DNA of 64,000 nucleotides from Legionella quateirensis (GTDB taxonomy: Bacteria; Pseudomonadota; Gammaproteobacteria; Legionellales; Legionellaceae), in the NCBI RefSeq assembly GCF_001467955.1, contig NZ_LNYR01000022.1, forward strand, positions 33,293-97,292. Direction: 5' to 3'. The translations under genes and the position numbers were made by a program. The stretch's first letter is position 1. Every line of letters starts with the position of its first letter. Under the pieces are notes generated by a model that was given only the letters and a program-made list of their open reading frames with translations, was not told the DNA's origin and did not search any database. Below are positions 40,558-48,764 of this stretch, piece after piece.

Positions 40558-40599
40558 ATTAAAATTTAAATGAACGTTCTACGTCATTTAAATTTTAAT
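40558..40599. other. Perfect AT-rich stem-loop (16 bp arms)
   Basis: ATTAAAATTTAAATGA at 40558-40573 is the exact complement of TCATTTAAATTTTAAT at 40584-40599, around a 10-base loop (ACGTTCTACG). It lies in the 386 bp between the DUF3429 start and the antitoxin. It might be a terminator-like or recombination structure; there is no GC-rich stem. Confidence 0.6.
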
Positions 40600-40791
40600 C
40601 GACTGAAAGAGAACATAGATTTTATCCCAGTCTTTAGGAAGATGATAGACAATACCCTTGTTATTGAACAGCCCTAGACTTCGCCAAAACCCTTTAGGGT
40701 GTTGATTAGAAAACTCCAGCAATTCACTGATAAATACTTTGGTAAAAATATTCAGTCTTAATGAGTGTAAGAAAGCGATAAGAGTAAACAA
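40588..40791 (-). CDS. Doubtful 67 aa hypothetical protein
   Basis: An open frame with a TTG start near a CAGGGA sequence. It encodes MFTLIAFLHSLRLNIFTKVF followed by a less hydrophobic tail (WRSLGLFNNKGIVYHLPKDW). I recognise no family. Its end overlaps the AT-rich stem-loop. It could be a remnant of a larger gene or chance. Confidence 0.2.
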   Translation of the reverse strand: MFTLIAFLHSLRLNIFTKVFISELLEFSNQHPKGFWRSLGLFNNKGIVYHLPKDWDKIYVLFQSIKI

Positions 40792-40860
40792 AATCCCTGT
40801 TTTATTAACGATTCAAAAATCAATTTATTTATTTGTATAAGTGATTTTAATGACAGGAAC

Positions 40861-40889
40861 TTGCAAATGAAAGTAAACACAACTATAAT
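40861..40889 (+). promoter_or_regulatory. Promoter of the Xre/RES toxin-antitoxin operon
   Basis: TTGCAA (40861-40866) and a perfect TATAAT (40884-40889) are separated by 17 bp, an excellent sigma-70 promoter. Transcription would start near 40896, leaving a very short leader before the AGGAGGTG ribosome site. Confidence 0.75.
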
Positions 40890-40897
40890 TTCATTTG
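40864..40897. promoter_or_regulatory. Candidate operator: 9 bp inverted repeat across the promoter
   Basis: CAAATGAAA (40864-40872) and its exact complement TTTCATTTG (40889-40897) bracket the promoter spacer and overlap both hexamers. Xre-type antitoxins usually repress their own operon, so this is the natural binding site. The function is inferred. Confidence 0.5.
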
Positions 40898-40911
40898 AAA
40901 GGAGGTGTGAA

Positions 40912-41286
40912 ATGAAAACTTCAAATAATATGCTTCATCAAGAAGAAACTGTTTTGACTAAAGCTGTAAGCAACTTGGCAAAATTTTATTCTTTAACTGG
41001 AAAGGATTTAAGTAAAATAATTGGTATAAGCGAATCTAGTGCCTCCCGTATTAGTCAAGGGACTAAATTAATTTCACCTTATACTAAGGAGGGTGAAATA
41101 GCTTTATTGCTGTTGAGAGTATACCGAAGTCTAAATGCAATGGTTGGAAATAATCATGAAAAGGCTAAATTATGGCTGAATAGTCAGAATAAATACTTTA
41201 GAAATACACCAATTGAGGAAATGAAAACTATTCCAGGTTTAATTAATGTACTTAATTATCTAGATGCAATGCGCGGAAAACTATGA
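40912..41286 (+). CDS. Xre/MbcA/ParS-type antitoxin (DUF2384)
   Basis: A 124 aa antitoxin predicted to bind DNA and neutralise the RES toxin. The strong AGGAGGTG ribosome site fixes ATG 40912; an upstream in-frame TTG is the -35 box. Residues ~25-70 form a helix-turn-helix (KDLSKIIGISESSASRISQG). The C-terminal half (LLLRVYRSLNAMVGNNHEKA, NTPIEEMKTIPGLINVLNYL) is the toxin-binding DUF2384 domain, ending with the usual NVLNYLDAMRG helix. Its TGA overlaps the toxin ATG by 4 bp. Confidence 0.93.
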   Translation: MKTSNNMLHQEETVLTKAVSNLAKFYSLTGKDLSKIIGISESSASRISQGTKLISPYTKEGEIALLLLRVYRSLNAMVGNNHEKAKLWLNSQNKYFRNTPIEEMKTIPGLINVLNYLDAMRGKL

Positions 41287-42005
41287 GTATATGGACTGAA
41301 TCTGAAGGAATAAAATTAGTTAAAAGTCTTAATTTGGAACCATGGAGGATGATTGAGTCTCAATATATTTCAAGTTCTCGAGACTTGGTCGAAAGTAGAG
41401 AAGAGCACGATCTCTTGGAAGAGTTGCTAGAGAATTCAAAGCCGGGAATAGCAAATAATAAGCACTATTTAATCTATACTCCTTTCAGATATCCACCACT
41501 TAAGTATGGTTCTAGATTTGGTAATACTTATGAACAATCTCTTTGGTATGGATCTATAAATCTCCTTACGGCATTAGCAGAAGTTGCCTTTTACCGTCTA
41601 AAATTTTTTGCTGATACTTCAGCAGATCTCGAGTATGTTGAAATTCCAATGACAGCTTTTAAAGCATATATACAAACAGAACATGGTATTGATCTAACAG
41701 CACCTCATTTTAAAAAATATCAAGATAAAATATCTAATAAAACAAGTTATGCGGAGAGTCAGAAGCTGGGTGCAGAGATGAGGGATGCAAATATAGAGGC
41801 TTTTATTTTTACTTCAGCAAGAGATAAGGCGTTTGGAAAAAATGTGGCTGCATTTACCCCTGATGTATTTAAGATGAAGGATAATCAATATATAACAGGT
41901 ATGCAAAATTGGCGTTGTATTGCGAACCAAAATATTATTGAATTTACTCGAGATGAAATTCTGTGTAGAAAACATCACGAATTTTTTAAAGAAGAATTTG
42001 AATGA
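41283..42005 (+). CDS. RES-domain toxin (NAD+-degrading)
   Basis: A 240 aa RES toxin, expected to deplete cellular NAD+ by phosphorolysis or hydrolysis. RES features are present: the arginine region PFRYPPLKYGSRFG, the GSINLLTALAEVAFYRLKFF segment with the conserved Glu, and a late Ser/Thr in the FTSARDK region. It is larger than MbcT or the classic ~150-180 aa RES toxins, mostly through extra N-terminal and central residues (LVESREEHDLLEELLENS). The 4 bp ATGA overlap with the antitoxin is typical of this pair. The hairpins of the repeat at 42086 follow and may terminate the transcript. Confidence 0.9.
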   Translation: MSIWTESEGIKLVKSLNLEPWRMIESQYISSSRDLVESREEHDLLEELLENSKPGIANNKHYLIYTPFRYPPLKYGSRFGNTYEQSLWYGSINLLTALAEVAFYRLKFFADTSADLEYVEIPMTAFKAYIQTEHGIDLTAPHFKKYQDKISNKTSYAESQKLGAEMRDANIEAFIFTSARDKAFGKNVAAFTPDVFKMKDNQYITGMQNWRCIANQNIIEFTRDEILCRKHHEFFKEEFE

Positions 42006-42085
42006 AGGATTTTCCGGGGGAAGGTCAGGATACGTGTGCAAATTATCCATTTCTATGAAAAAAGGCTATAGCCCATATGTGGCAA

Positions 42086-42234
42086 GCAAGGTCGGGCGCT
42101 TCGCCCGACATTTCCATTTCTTTGGGCGCATTAAAATCAAAACTGTTGCCCATACTTTTATAAGATAAACTATCTGATATGAACTAAAGAAGAGAGATTA
42201 GATGCAAGGTCGGGCGAAGCGCCCGACCTTGTGC
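42086..42234. repeat. Inverted-repeat element, family A, copy 2
   Basis: A direct repeat of the element at 39716-39874, with the same centre and only a few changes, for example the outer TAGGTCGGG replaced by AAGGTCGGG. Arms are about 23-24 bp, 42086-42109 and 42209-42231. The two copies frame a 2.2 kb block with the DUF2256, DUF3429 and toxin-antitoxin genes. Confidence 0.9.
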
Positions 42235-42645
42235 AACTAACAAATTTAGAAAAAATTGATTTACGTTGTAACCACAAACTTATAAAGATGCCATGGTTAG
42301 ATGACCTAATATTAAACGGTTGTAATATTCTGCTATAAGACATAATTGTTCTATAAACGATCGGTTTCTGAAAGACCTAGGTTAGAGAAATTACAAAGTT
42401 ATCTTAGAAAGCGAGATGTTTTATAGGGCTCTCTCTCAAACATCTCATAGAGAGATAGAGGGGCAGATCTTGCTTTTTGCTTTTCTCTATCATAAAACAA
42501 AAGGCAAGATCTGATCCTCTTCTGTGCTTGGCCTCTATCATTTTTAATCTAAGATGGATTGAAGATAGCTTGTGAAAACTAGTAAAGCTCCCGTTATTGT
42601 AGGGAGCCAATGGGTATAAATAAGAGAACTACAAGGGCTGTGATT
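42235..42645. other. Non-coding stretch with a stem-loop near 42458-42520
   Basis: I find no gene here. CAGATCTTGC at 42464 is complementary to GCAAGATCTG ending at 42513, and flanking GAGG/CCTC bases extend the stem. The stem-loop lies downstream of the minus-strand gene at 42646 and may end its transcript, although no T-run follows. Confidence 0.5.
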
Positions 42646-43914
42646 CTAACTGCTCATAGTCAGTGCAGATGGTTCAGGGCTTTCGGAACTGCTTGATAGT
42701 TCCATCATCTCAGGACTTAATTTTAATTTTAATTGTTCAAGAACTTCCAACGGAAGTTGAATTCCTTTATCGGGAATTGCAAATTGTTGACCATTGATAT
42801 ACAGGCTACCATCCTTCATTACAACGGATTGCATCTCAGGGTGATGTTCTAAAGCAGCATCTGATTCTGGAAGGAATTTTATTTCCATTCCGCTTATCAT
42901 GTTCGCTCCGTCTTTAATACGAATACCGGTTGTGGTATTGGGAATGTCAGAATAGTACCCTCCAATTACCGCACAGGCCTTCCAAAGCAAGTTATAAGCG
43001 GCGTCTAAGGGTAAACCTACTCCCATTCCAACTCCTTGACCCACTATCCCCATTGCTGTACTCAGTATATGAGCCATACTGATGCTACAAAACGTAGTGA
43101 TTAATTTACATGCGATAACTTGAGAAAATAATGCAACCCCCATAGGCCCAGCTGAACCAATCATCAGTAATGAGCTGCCGATAAGAGCAGTGAGTTGAAA
43201 TTTTAAAGGGATGACCTGTACTGAGTCGCTGACCATTTGGCCGCCCATACATCCCAATGTTGCGCCAGTATAGGCGAAGGCTGCACCAAACATGGGTTGA
43301 GTGATTGAGGTTACCGGGTAATTTTTATAGGGATTATCAGCGCCGGATTTTTTGCATGTTTTGCTAAGGAACGTGGAAAATTTGTTCCACTCTTCGTCTG
43401 AAAATGGCTCCATTCCTGCTTTTTTAAGGGCTATATTCGCATGGCTAAGTGCCATTAATGATGAATTAATAAAGGTATTGGCTGCCATAAAACAGATTAA
43501 TTTGTCATCCTCTTCAAAATAGTTTTCCGCGTTGATGCCTAAATCTCGATTGATTAAATTAAACAAAGCGGAATTTTTCTTGGGCGATGATATTTGCGTT
43601 TGAACGTACAGACAGGTGGCAAGCATGATTCTGGAAGCAATAAAATGTGCTTCTAACTGACCAGCCCATTGTTCTACATTTTGCATCATGGCTTGAACTT
43701 GGTCATCATTAAGCAAATTGGATGAAAAAACAACAAGCATTTTTTTTATAAATTTTGTCTGAGCATCACGCGCTACTACATCTGTTCCTCCCAATAGGAT
43801 GGGGGTGCCAAACATTGATGGTGATTTATCCAGGTCGACTTTTCGTTCCTTCTGATAATCATCGCGCAAAAAATTGATACTTGTAAATGCACCGGGTGGT
43901 AAAATATAACGCAT
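42646..43914 (-). CDS. Uncharacterised membrane-associated protein, candidate effector
   Basis: A 422 aa protein from ATG 43914, chosen because GAGG lies six bases upstream; an in-frame ATG four codons earlier has worse spacing. Residues 1-205 are soluble and helical. The centre (about 210-320) is rich in Gly and Ala with several hydrophobic segments (MFGAAFAYTGATLGCMGGQM, LTALIGSSLLMIGSAGPMGV, GIVGQGVGMGVGLPLDAAYN). The C-terminus is a small soluble part ending with a Ser/Glu-rich tail (MMELSSSSESPEPSALTMSS). Such tails resemble Dot/Icm secretion signals, but that is only suggestive. No family recognised. Confidence 0.75.
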   Translation of the reverse strand: MRYILPPGAFTSINFLRDDYQKERKVDLDKSPSMFGTPILLGGTDVVARDAQTKFIKKMLVVFSSNLLNDDQVQAMMQNVEQWAGQLEAHFIASRIMLATCLYVQTQISSPKKNSALFNLINRDLGINAENYFEEDDKLICFMAANTFINSSLMALSHANIALKKAGMEPFSDEEWNKFSTFLSKTCKKSGADNPYKNYPVTSITQPMFGAAFAYTGATLGCMGGQMVSDSVQVIPLKFQLTALIGSSLLMIGSAGPMGVALFSQVIACKLITTFCSISMAHILSTAMGIVGQGVGMGVGLPLDAAYNLLWKACAVIGGYYSDIPNTTTGIRIKDGANMISGMEIKFLPESDAALEHHPEMQSVVMKDGSLYINGQQFAIPDKGIQLPLEVLEQLKLKLSPEMMELSSSSESPEPSALTMSS

Positions 43915-44270
43915 AATAAACCTCATATCCTTTGAAGAATTTCCTTATGTGTTTTTTATATTACTTATTCATTGGTTAAATGCAATCATATTTGATTATT
44001 TTTTACTAAATAAATTCATAAATTTAAATCAATTATTTTTATTTCTATTTTAACTTATTGAAATGATGATTTTTTTGAGGATTATGGTACTTTTAGCAGA
44101 AGGTTTCATCTTAATAGTGTCGAACAGTACAATAGACCTCTTCGGAACCTCTTTGTAGGGTGAGGTCTAATGATGCCCATGTCCTGTGGCCTGCTATATA
44201 AATCATTTCATTTGTTTGTTGATTGAAAGAATTGATTTAAGTTGTTTTAAATAGTTTTGGGAAGATTATT
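43915..44270. other. AT-rich intergenic region with one short inverted repeat
   Basis: Contains TAGACCTC (44133-44140) and its complement GAGGTCTA (44162-44169) around a 21 bp loop. The arm resembles the TAGACCTC of the element at 6991. Nothing else is recognisable. The region must hold divergent promoters for the genes on each side. Confidence 0.45.
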
Positions 44271-45155
44271 ATGATCGAATTGGTGAATAACTCCGACAAG
44301 GTACGTTACATGGGTAGGTTAATTAATTTCTTTTTACTTTTGCGAGTTTCGCATTGGAGTAAATCTGTATTTGTGATGTTGGGTTTTTTCTATACTCCGG
44401 TTCCAGGATATCTGGTTCCTGCGCTGTTGGCCTCATTAGCGTTCTGTCTTATTTCCAGCGCAGTATATATTTATAATGATATTCAGGATAGGGATGAAGA
44501 CAGTCTGCACCCTTATAAGTGCCATAGACCTTTAGCCAGCGATCAAATCACAGTATCCGATGCGATTTTTATGCTGTTTTTGTTGTTAGTAACCGGCCTT
44601 GTGCTTGGCGTACTGATCTCGAAACAGTTGGCTATTATTCTAACCATATACTTGTTGATTAATTTGGCTTATAACCATGTGTTAAAGTTAATTCCGATAC
44701 TGGATGTTACCTGCATAGCTATGGGGTTTATGCTGCGTGTTCTGGCTGGAACTGTTGGCATAGGGGTTGCTATTTCTGGTTGGTTGATAGTAGCCGCAAC
44801 CTTGCTTAGTTTATTTATCGCATTAAACAAGCGCCAATTGGAAATGCATTTGGGATTAAAAAATTCTACCCGGACAGTACTGAGAAAATATAACCCGGAT
44901 CTGTTACAGCAACTCATAGTGGGAACTGGATTAGCCTGTTTTGTTACTTATTTGTTTTATACTGTATACGCACGAGGAGAGTCATTTTTCTTCATATTAA
45001 CCTTGCCATTTGCTGCGATTGCTCTATGGCGCTTCGCCTGGCTATCCAATCAGAATGTCGAAAATGATGATCCTGTTAATGTATTTCTTGGTGATCGATT
45101 ATCCCGATTAAATCTGTATTGTTTTGTCATTCTTACGTTTATGGCATTGACTTGA
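44271..45155 (+). CDS. UbiA-family prenyltransferase, decaprenyl-phosphate phosphoribosyltransferase-like
   Basis: A 294 aa polytopic membrane enzyme with about eight helices. The Asp-rich motif is NDIQDRDEDSLHPYKCHRPL, where NDxxDxxxD followed by HPxKxxRP is the hallmark of the branch including mycobacterial Rv3806c/UbiA. That enzyme attaches phosphoribose to decaprenyl phosphate. The second motif region (LNKRQLEMHLG) is also present. Ubiquinone or heme UbiA enzymes lack the HPYKCHRP form. The next gene overlaps by one base (TGATG) and is an AftB-like glycosyltransferase, which supports a polyprenyl-phosphate pentose role. Substrate assignment is inferred. Confidence 0.85.
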   Translation: MIELVNNSDKVRYMGRLINFFLLLRVSHWSKSVFVMLGFFYTPVPGYLVPALLASLAFCLISSAVYIYNDIQDRDEDSLHPYKCHRPLASDQITVSDAIFMLFLLLVTGLVLGVLISKQLAIILTIYLLINLAYNHVLKLIPILDVTCIAMGFMLRVLAGTVGIGVAISGWLIVAATLLSLFIALNKRQLEMHLGLKNSTRTVLRKYNPDLLQQLIVGTGLACFVTYLFYTVYARGESFFFILTLPFAAIALWRFAWLSNQNVENDDPVNVFLGDRLSRLNLYCFVILTFMALT

Positions 45156-46666
45156 TGAGATCGAGTTTACGTTGGTATGACGCTATTTTTGTTTTAGTAT
45201 TTTTTTATCTGTTAGTTTTGCAAGTTCAGGCAATTTGGCCGTTTACAATTGATGATATGTACATTTCCTTACGCTATGCGAGAAATTGGGCGTCAGGAGA
45301 TGGCTTGTTATGGAATCTTGATTCACCACCAGTCGAGGGATATTCCAATTTTAGTTTCGTTGCATTGGGAGCATTGTCCTTAGTATTTAATGGAAATCCG
45401 ATTGTTACTTTAAAAACGGCAGGTTTTATTGGCTTGGTGGTTACTTGTTGTTTTCTTTTTTTGATAAGCCGTTTTTGGTTTACAAAACGTGAATCTCTGA
45501 TTCCTTGCATTATTTTATTATTATACAAAGGACAAATCATCTGGGCAGTTAGTGGGTTTGAGACTACTGTCTATCAAGCTTTAATCTGTGGTTCTGTATA
45601 TTTTATTTTTCGGGGACAAGGATATGATTTATATCCAGGAGGACGGGGTGAGTTCCGATACTTCAATTTTTTTATTGCGGGTATGTTACTTGCCCTGGCT
45701 GGAATGACGCGACCTGAAGCACCTGCTTTCATGATACTGTTTTTTATTTTAATATGCTGGGATAAGCCGAAATCCAGCCTAAACCGCTACAGGAAGGAGT
45801 TACTGTATTATTTTGTTCCTCTAGTGTTGTTTTATCTGCCTTATTTTCTCTGGCGATGGCATTATTATGGATATTTGTTTCCTAACTCAGTTTATTGCAA
45901 AGGGTTTACTGCGGCATTTTTATATGAGCTGGATCTCAACTACCTGAAACTCATTTGGCCATTTGTTATTTTAGCTCTTCTTGCCTTTATAAAGGATTGG
46001 GATAAGCGTTACTTCTTTTTATGCTTGCCGAGTTTCGCTTATCTCATCATGTTACGAGATGCAGATCCCATCGTTGCTTTTGATAATCGCCTTTTTTTAC
46101 CCGCATTTGCACTGTTAATACCCCTTGCATTGAAAGGTCTTGACCAACTTAATTTGTTTTTATGTAAAAAAAAGGAACCCCTTACATTATCCGCCTTCTA
46201 CCTTGTACTATTTGTTGTGCTTGCTTCGTTTATGCCCTGGATGACTCTTGCTCAATATCGATACTTTAGCGAGAATCCTGTCCGAGGCGAGCAATTAAGA
46301 ATGTCTGTTATTCAGTGGTTGAATGCTAATGCCAGGATTGATGACAGGGTAGTTTTAAGTGATTCAGGTATGATTCCATACTGGAGTAAATTGCATTTTA
46401 TTGACTCTTATTGTTTGAATAATTTATCGATGTCGCAATACCCGGAACAGCAACGATATGAACAGTTTTGTCACCAAATTTTAATTCAAAGACCGGAAAT
46501 TATTATTTTGACCTCATTGATAAAAAATGGGCAAGTACTTTACACACCAAGTGATGCATGTTTAAAGGTATTGCTTGATAATCAAAGTGTTTACAAATTA
46601 ACCAATTCATTCGTGGCAGAAAATCCAGATTCAGAATATCGGTATGAAATGTTTACGAATTTTTAA
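45155..46666 (+). CDS. GT-C type membrane glycosyltransferase (AftB-like)
   Basis: A 503 aa protein with about ten membrane segments. ATG 45155 overlaps the upstream stop; an earlier in-frame start lies inside the previous gene and is unlikely. The first periplasmic loop carries TIDDMYISLRYARNWASGDG and then PPVEGYSNFSFV, the DDxY.(S/T).RYA(R)N...G.G......P.EGY(S/T)N pattern of AftB-like arabinofuranosyltransferases, with the acidic pair expected for a GT-C catalytic loop. It would use a lipid-linked sugar donor on the periplasmic side. A donor made via the upstream UbiA enzyme would fit. Confidence 0.8.
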   Translation: MRSSLRWYDAIFVLVFFYLLVLQVQAIWPFTIDDMYISLRYARNWASGDGLLWNLDSPPVEGYSNFSFVALGALSLVFNGNPIVTLKTAGFIGLVVTCCFLFLISRFWFTKRESLIPCIILLLYKGQIIWAVSGFETTVYQALICGSVYFIFRGQGYDLYPGGRGEFRYFNFFIAGMLLALAGMTRPEAPAFMILFFILICWDKPKSSLNRYRKELLYYFVPLVLFYLPYFLWRWHYYGYLFPNSVYCKGFTAAFLYELDLNYLKLIWPFVILALLAFIKDWDKRYFFLCLPSFAYLIMLRDADPIVAFDNRLFLPAFALLIPLALKGLDQLNLFLCKKKEPLTLSAFYLVLFVVLASFMPWMTLAQYRYFSENPVRGEQLRMSVIQWLNANARIDDRVVLSDSGMIPYWSKLHFIDSYCLNNLSMSQYPEQQRYEQFCHQILIQRPEIIILTSLIKNGQVLYTPSDACLKVLLDNQSVYKLTNSFVAENPDSEYRYEMFTNF

Positions 46667-46731
46667 TGCGATGAAGAGTAACATGGTGTAACATCCTTTT
46701 TTATTATAATGGATTTAACACTGTATATTTT

Positions 46732-48600
46732 ATGAAGCATCGAATTAAATTACTAATAAAAAAATTACTGTCAAAATTTCCAGTTATCCTTTTTGATATA
46801 ACGGCAATTCCAGTGGCATGGTATACCGCATACTGGCTGCGATATAACATGCATCCATCTCCTAGCATGTTAACGTCAACTCCTTCTTTTGTCGCACTGG
46901 CTTTGTTATTTGTTGTACAAATTAGTTGTTTTTACTACTTTAAAATATATCGGGGCTTATGGCGTTTTTCTTCATTAAATGATGTGATTCGTATTTTAAA
47001 GGCCTCGGTAGCTGCCATGTTTTTGGTGATCCCGGTATTTTACGCTACTTCAATATTGCACCATTTATCCCGGTCAGTCTTTCCATTATATTGCATCATT
47101 CTGGCATCCATATTGTGCGGTGGCCGATTGTTAGTTCGGTTACGATGGGACAGAAGAGGACGAAACGATAAAATTTTAGATGTCAAAAGAGTTTTAATCG
47201 TTGGAGCTGGGCAGGCAGGTGAAGGCTTGGTTCGAGACTTAAAACGTAGCAGTTACTATCAACCTATAGGTTTTGTTGATGATAATATAAGCAAGCGTGG
47301 TCTGGAGGTTCATGGGGTTAGGGTTTTGGGAACCACCCGCCAAATCGCTGATTTAGTCAGACAAAATGTAGTTGATCTTATTTTTATTGCGATACCGTCA
47401 GCCCGATCCGCTACCATGCGCCGCATAGTGACTCTTTGTGAAACCAGTAATGTGCCATTCAGAACATTACCCAGTATTTCAGCTTTGGCTGCAGGGCGTG
47501 TCGAAGTAAATGCACTAAGACCAGTAAATATTGAAGATTTATTAGGAAGGGATCAGGTCACTCTGGAGTGGGACAGAATAGCTACGACTATTTCTGGAAA
47601 ACGTGTATTAATTACTGGCGGTGGAGGTTCTATAGGCTCCGAGTTGTGCCGTCAGGTCATGGCTTTAAAACCAGAAAGTCTTGCTGTAGTTGAAAATTCC
47701 GAATTTAATCTCTATCAGATTGAACAGGAACTTAAACTGAATTTTCCCGAGATACCCATTGATTTAGGATTAGTTAGTGTTACAGATGAAGTGGCAATAA
47801 ATCATATTTTTCAGCGTTTTCAACCTGAAATTGTATTTCATGCTGCTGCATACAAACATGTGCCTATGTTACAAAACCAAATCAGGGTGGCAGTTTTTAA
47901 TAATGTTCTGGGCACTCAGGTTGTTGCTAAAGCCAGTGTCGCGGTGGGTGTAGAGAAGTTTATTTTGATCTCTACAGATAAAGCGGTTAATCCAACCAAC
48001 ATTATGGGTACCACCAAACGGGTTGCTGAAATTTACTGTCAAAACTTGAATATTCGAGTTGAAACACAATTCATTACAGTTCGCTTTGGTAATGTTCTTG
48101 GATCTGCCGGTTCTGTAGTTCCGCTGTTTCAAAAACAATTGCAGGCAGGTGGCCCCTTGACGGTGACTCATCCTGACATGCAACGCTATTTTATGACCAT
48201 TCCTGAAGCATGCCAATTGATCCTGCAAGCTATGGTCAATGGACATGGCGGTGAAATATTTGTCCTTGATATGGGTGATCCGGTTAAAATCAGTTATTTG
48301 GCAGAGCAAATGATTCGACTGGCTGGAAAAGAGCCAGGAAAGGATATAATGATTGAATATACTGGCTTACGCCCAGGCGAAAAAATGTACGAAGAATTGT
48401 TTCATGAGACGGAACAATTAGCGTCTACTGAACACGAAAAACTGTTTAAAGCTCGATTTAGAGAGTTGGACTGGCATGAGTTAACACAAACCATGCGAAT
48501 GTTGAATACAGCCTGCTATGAGCATCAAGATGATGAGTTATTGATTCTGCTTAAGAGTTTGGTTCCAGAATTTCAATTGGATGCGTTAGTTACTGTATAA
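46732..48600 (+). CDS. Membrane-bound nucleotide-sugar 4,6-dehydratase (WbpM/CapD/FlaA1 family)
   Basis: A 622 aa protein with four N-terminal membrane helices, a first Rossmann-like domain (VLIVGAGQAGEGLVRDLKRS) and the C-terminal dehydratase domain (ITGGGGSIGSELCRQV). Catalytic-region motifs include FHAAAYKHVPML, STDKAVNPTNIMGTTKR and RFGNVLGSAGSVVPLF. The SDK in place of YxxxK is characteristic of WbpM. The enzyme forms UDP-4-keto-6-deoxy sugars from UDP-GlcNAc for O-antigen or other surface glycans. It lies 65 bp after the glycosyltransferase in the same direction and probably belongs to the operon. Confidence 0.92.
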   Translation: MKHRIKLLIKKLLSKFPVILFDITAIPVAWYTAYWLRYNMHPSPSMLTSTPSFVALALLFVVQISCFYYFKIYRGLWRFSSLNDVIRILKASVAAMFLVIPVFYATSILHHLSRSVFPLYCIILASILCGGRLLVRLRWDRRGRNDKILDVKRVLIVGAGQAGEGLVRDLKRSSYYQPIGFVDDNISKRGLEVHGVRVLGTTRQIADLVRQNVVDLIFIAIPSARSATMRRIVTLCETSNVPFRTLPSISALAAGRVEVNALRPVNIEDLLGRDQVTLEWDRIATTISGKRVLITGGGGSIGSELCRQVMALKPESLAVVENSEFNLYQIEQELKLNFPEIPIDLGLVSVTDEVAINHIFQRFQPEIVFHAAAYKHVPMLQNQIRVAVFNNVLGTQVVAKASVAVGVEKFILISTDKAVNPTNIMGTTKRVAEIYCQNLNIRVETQFITVRFGNVLGSAGSVVPLFQKQLQAGGPLTVTHPDMQRYFMTIPEACQLILQAMVNGHGGEIFVLDMGDPVKISYLAEQMIRLAGKEPGKDIMIEYTGLRPGEKMYEELFHETEQLASTEHEKLFKARFRELDWHELTQTMRMLNTACYEHQDDELLILLKSLVPEFQLDALVTV

Positions 48601-48706
48601 GTGGTATTTATAATTTAGGGGAAAAGAGTATTCTATTCAAATGTGACTTTTTTAAATAAAGTAATAAAAAGAGCTATTTTAGTCAGTTAAGACCTAGTAA
48701 TTCAGT

Positions 48707-48742
48707 CTAACTATGCTAAATAGTTAGATAGGGAATTATAAT
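48707..48742 (+). promoter_or_regulatory. Candidate promoter and operator for the RND efflux genes
   Basis: CTAACTA (48707-48713) and TAGTTAG (48721-48727) form an inverted repeat around 7 bp, just before a consensus TATAAT at 48737-48742. The repeat covers the expected -35 position, so a repressor bound here would block transcription. No regulator gene is adjacent. Confidence 0.4.
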
Positions 48743-48764
48743 TTATCAGGGATGAATACAATTT

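Noticed and set aside
41920..42168. Plus-strand 82-codon frame overlapping the toxin 3' end
   Set aside because: Overlaps the real toxin frame and runs into the family A repeat.
39716..42234. CRISPR array
   Set aside because: Repeat copies are few, ~150 bp long, palindromic and kilobases apart; no short regularly spaced repeats exist in the window.
47869..48309. 146-codon frame opposite the WbpM-like gene
   Set aside because: Lies inside a conserved catalytic domain; no ribosome site or recognisable family.
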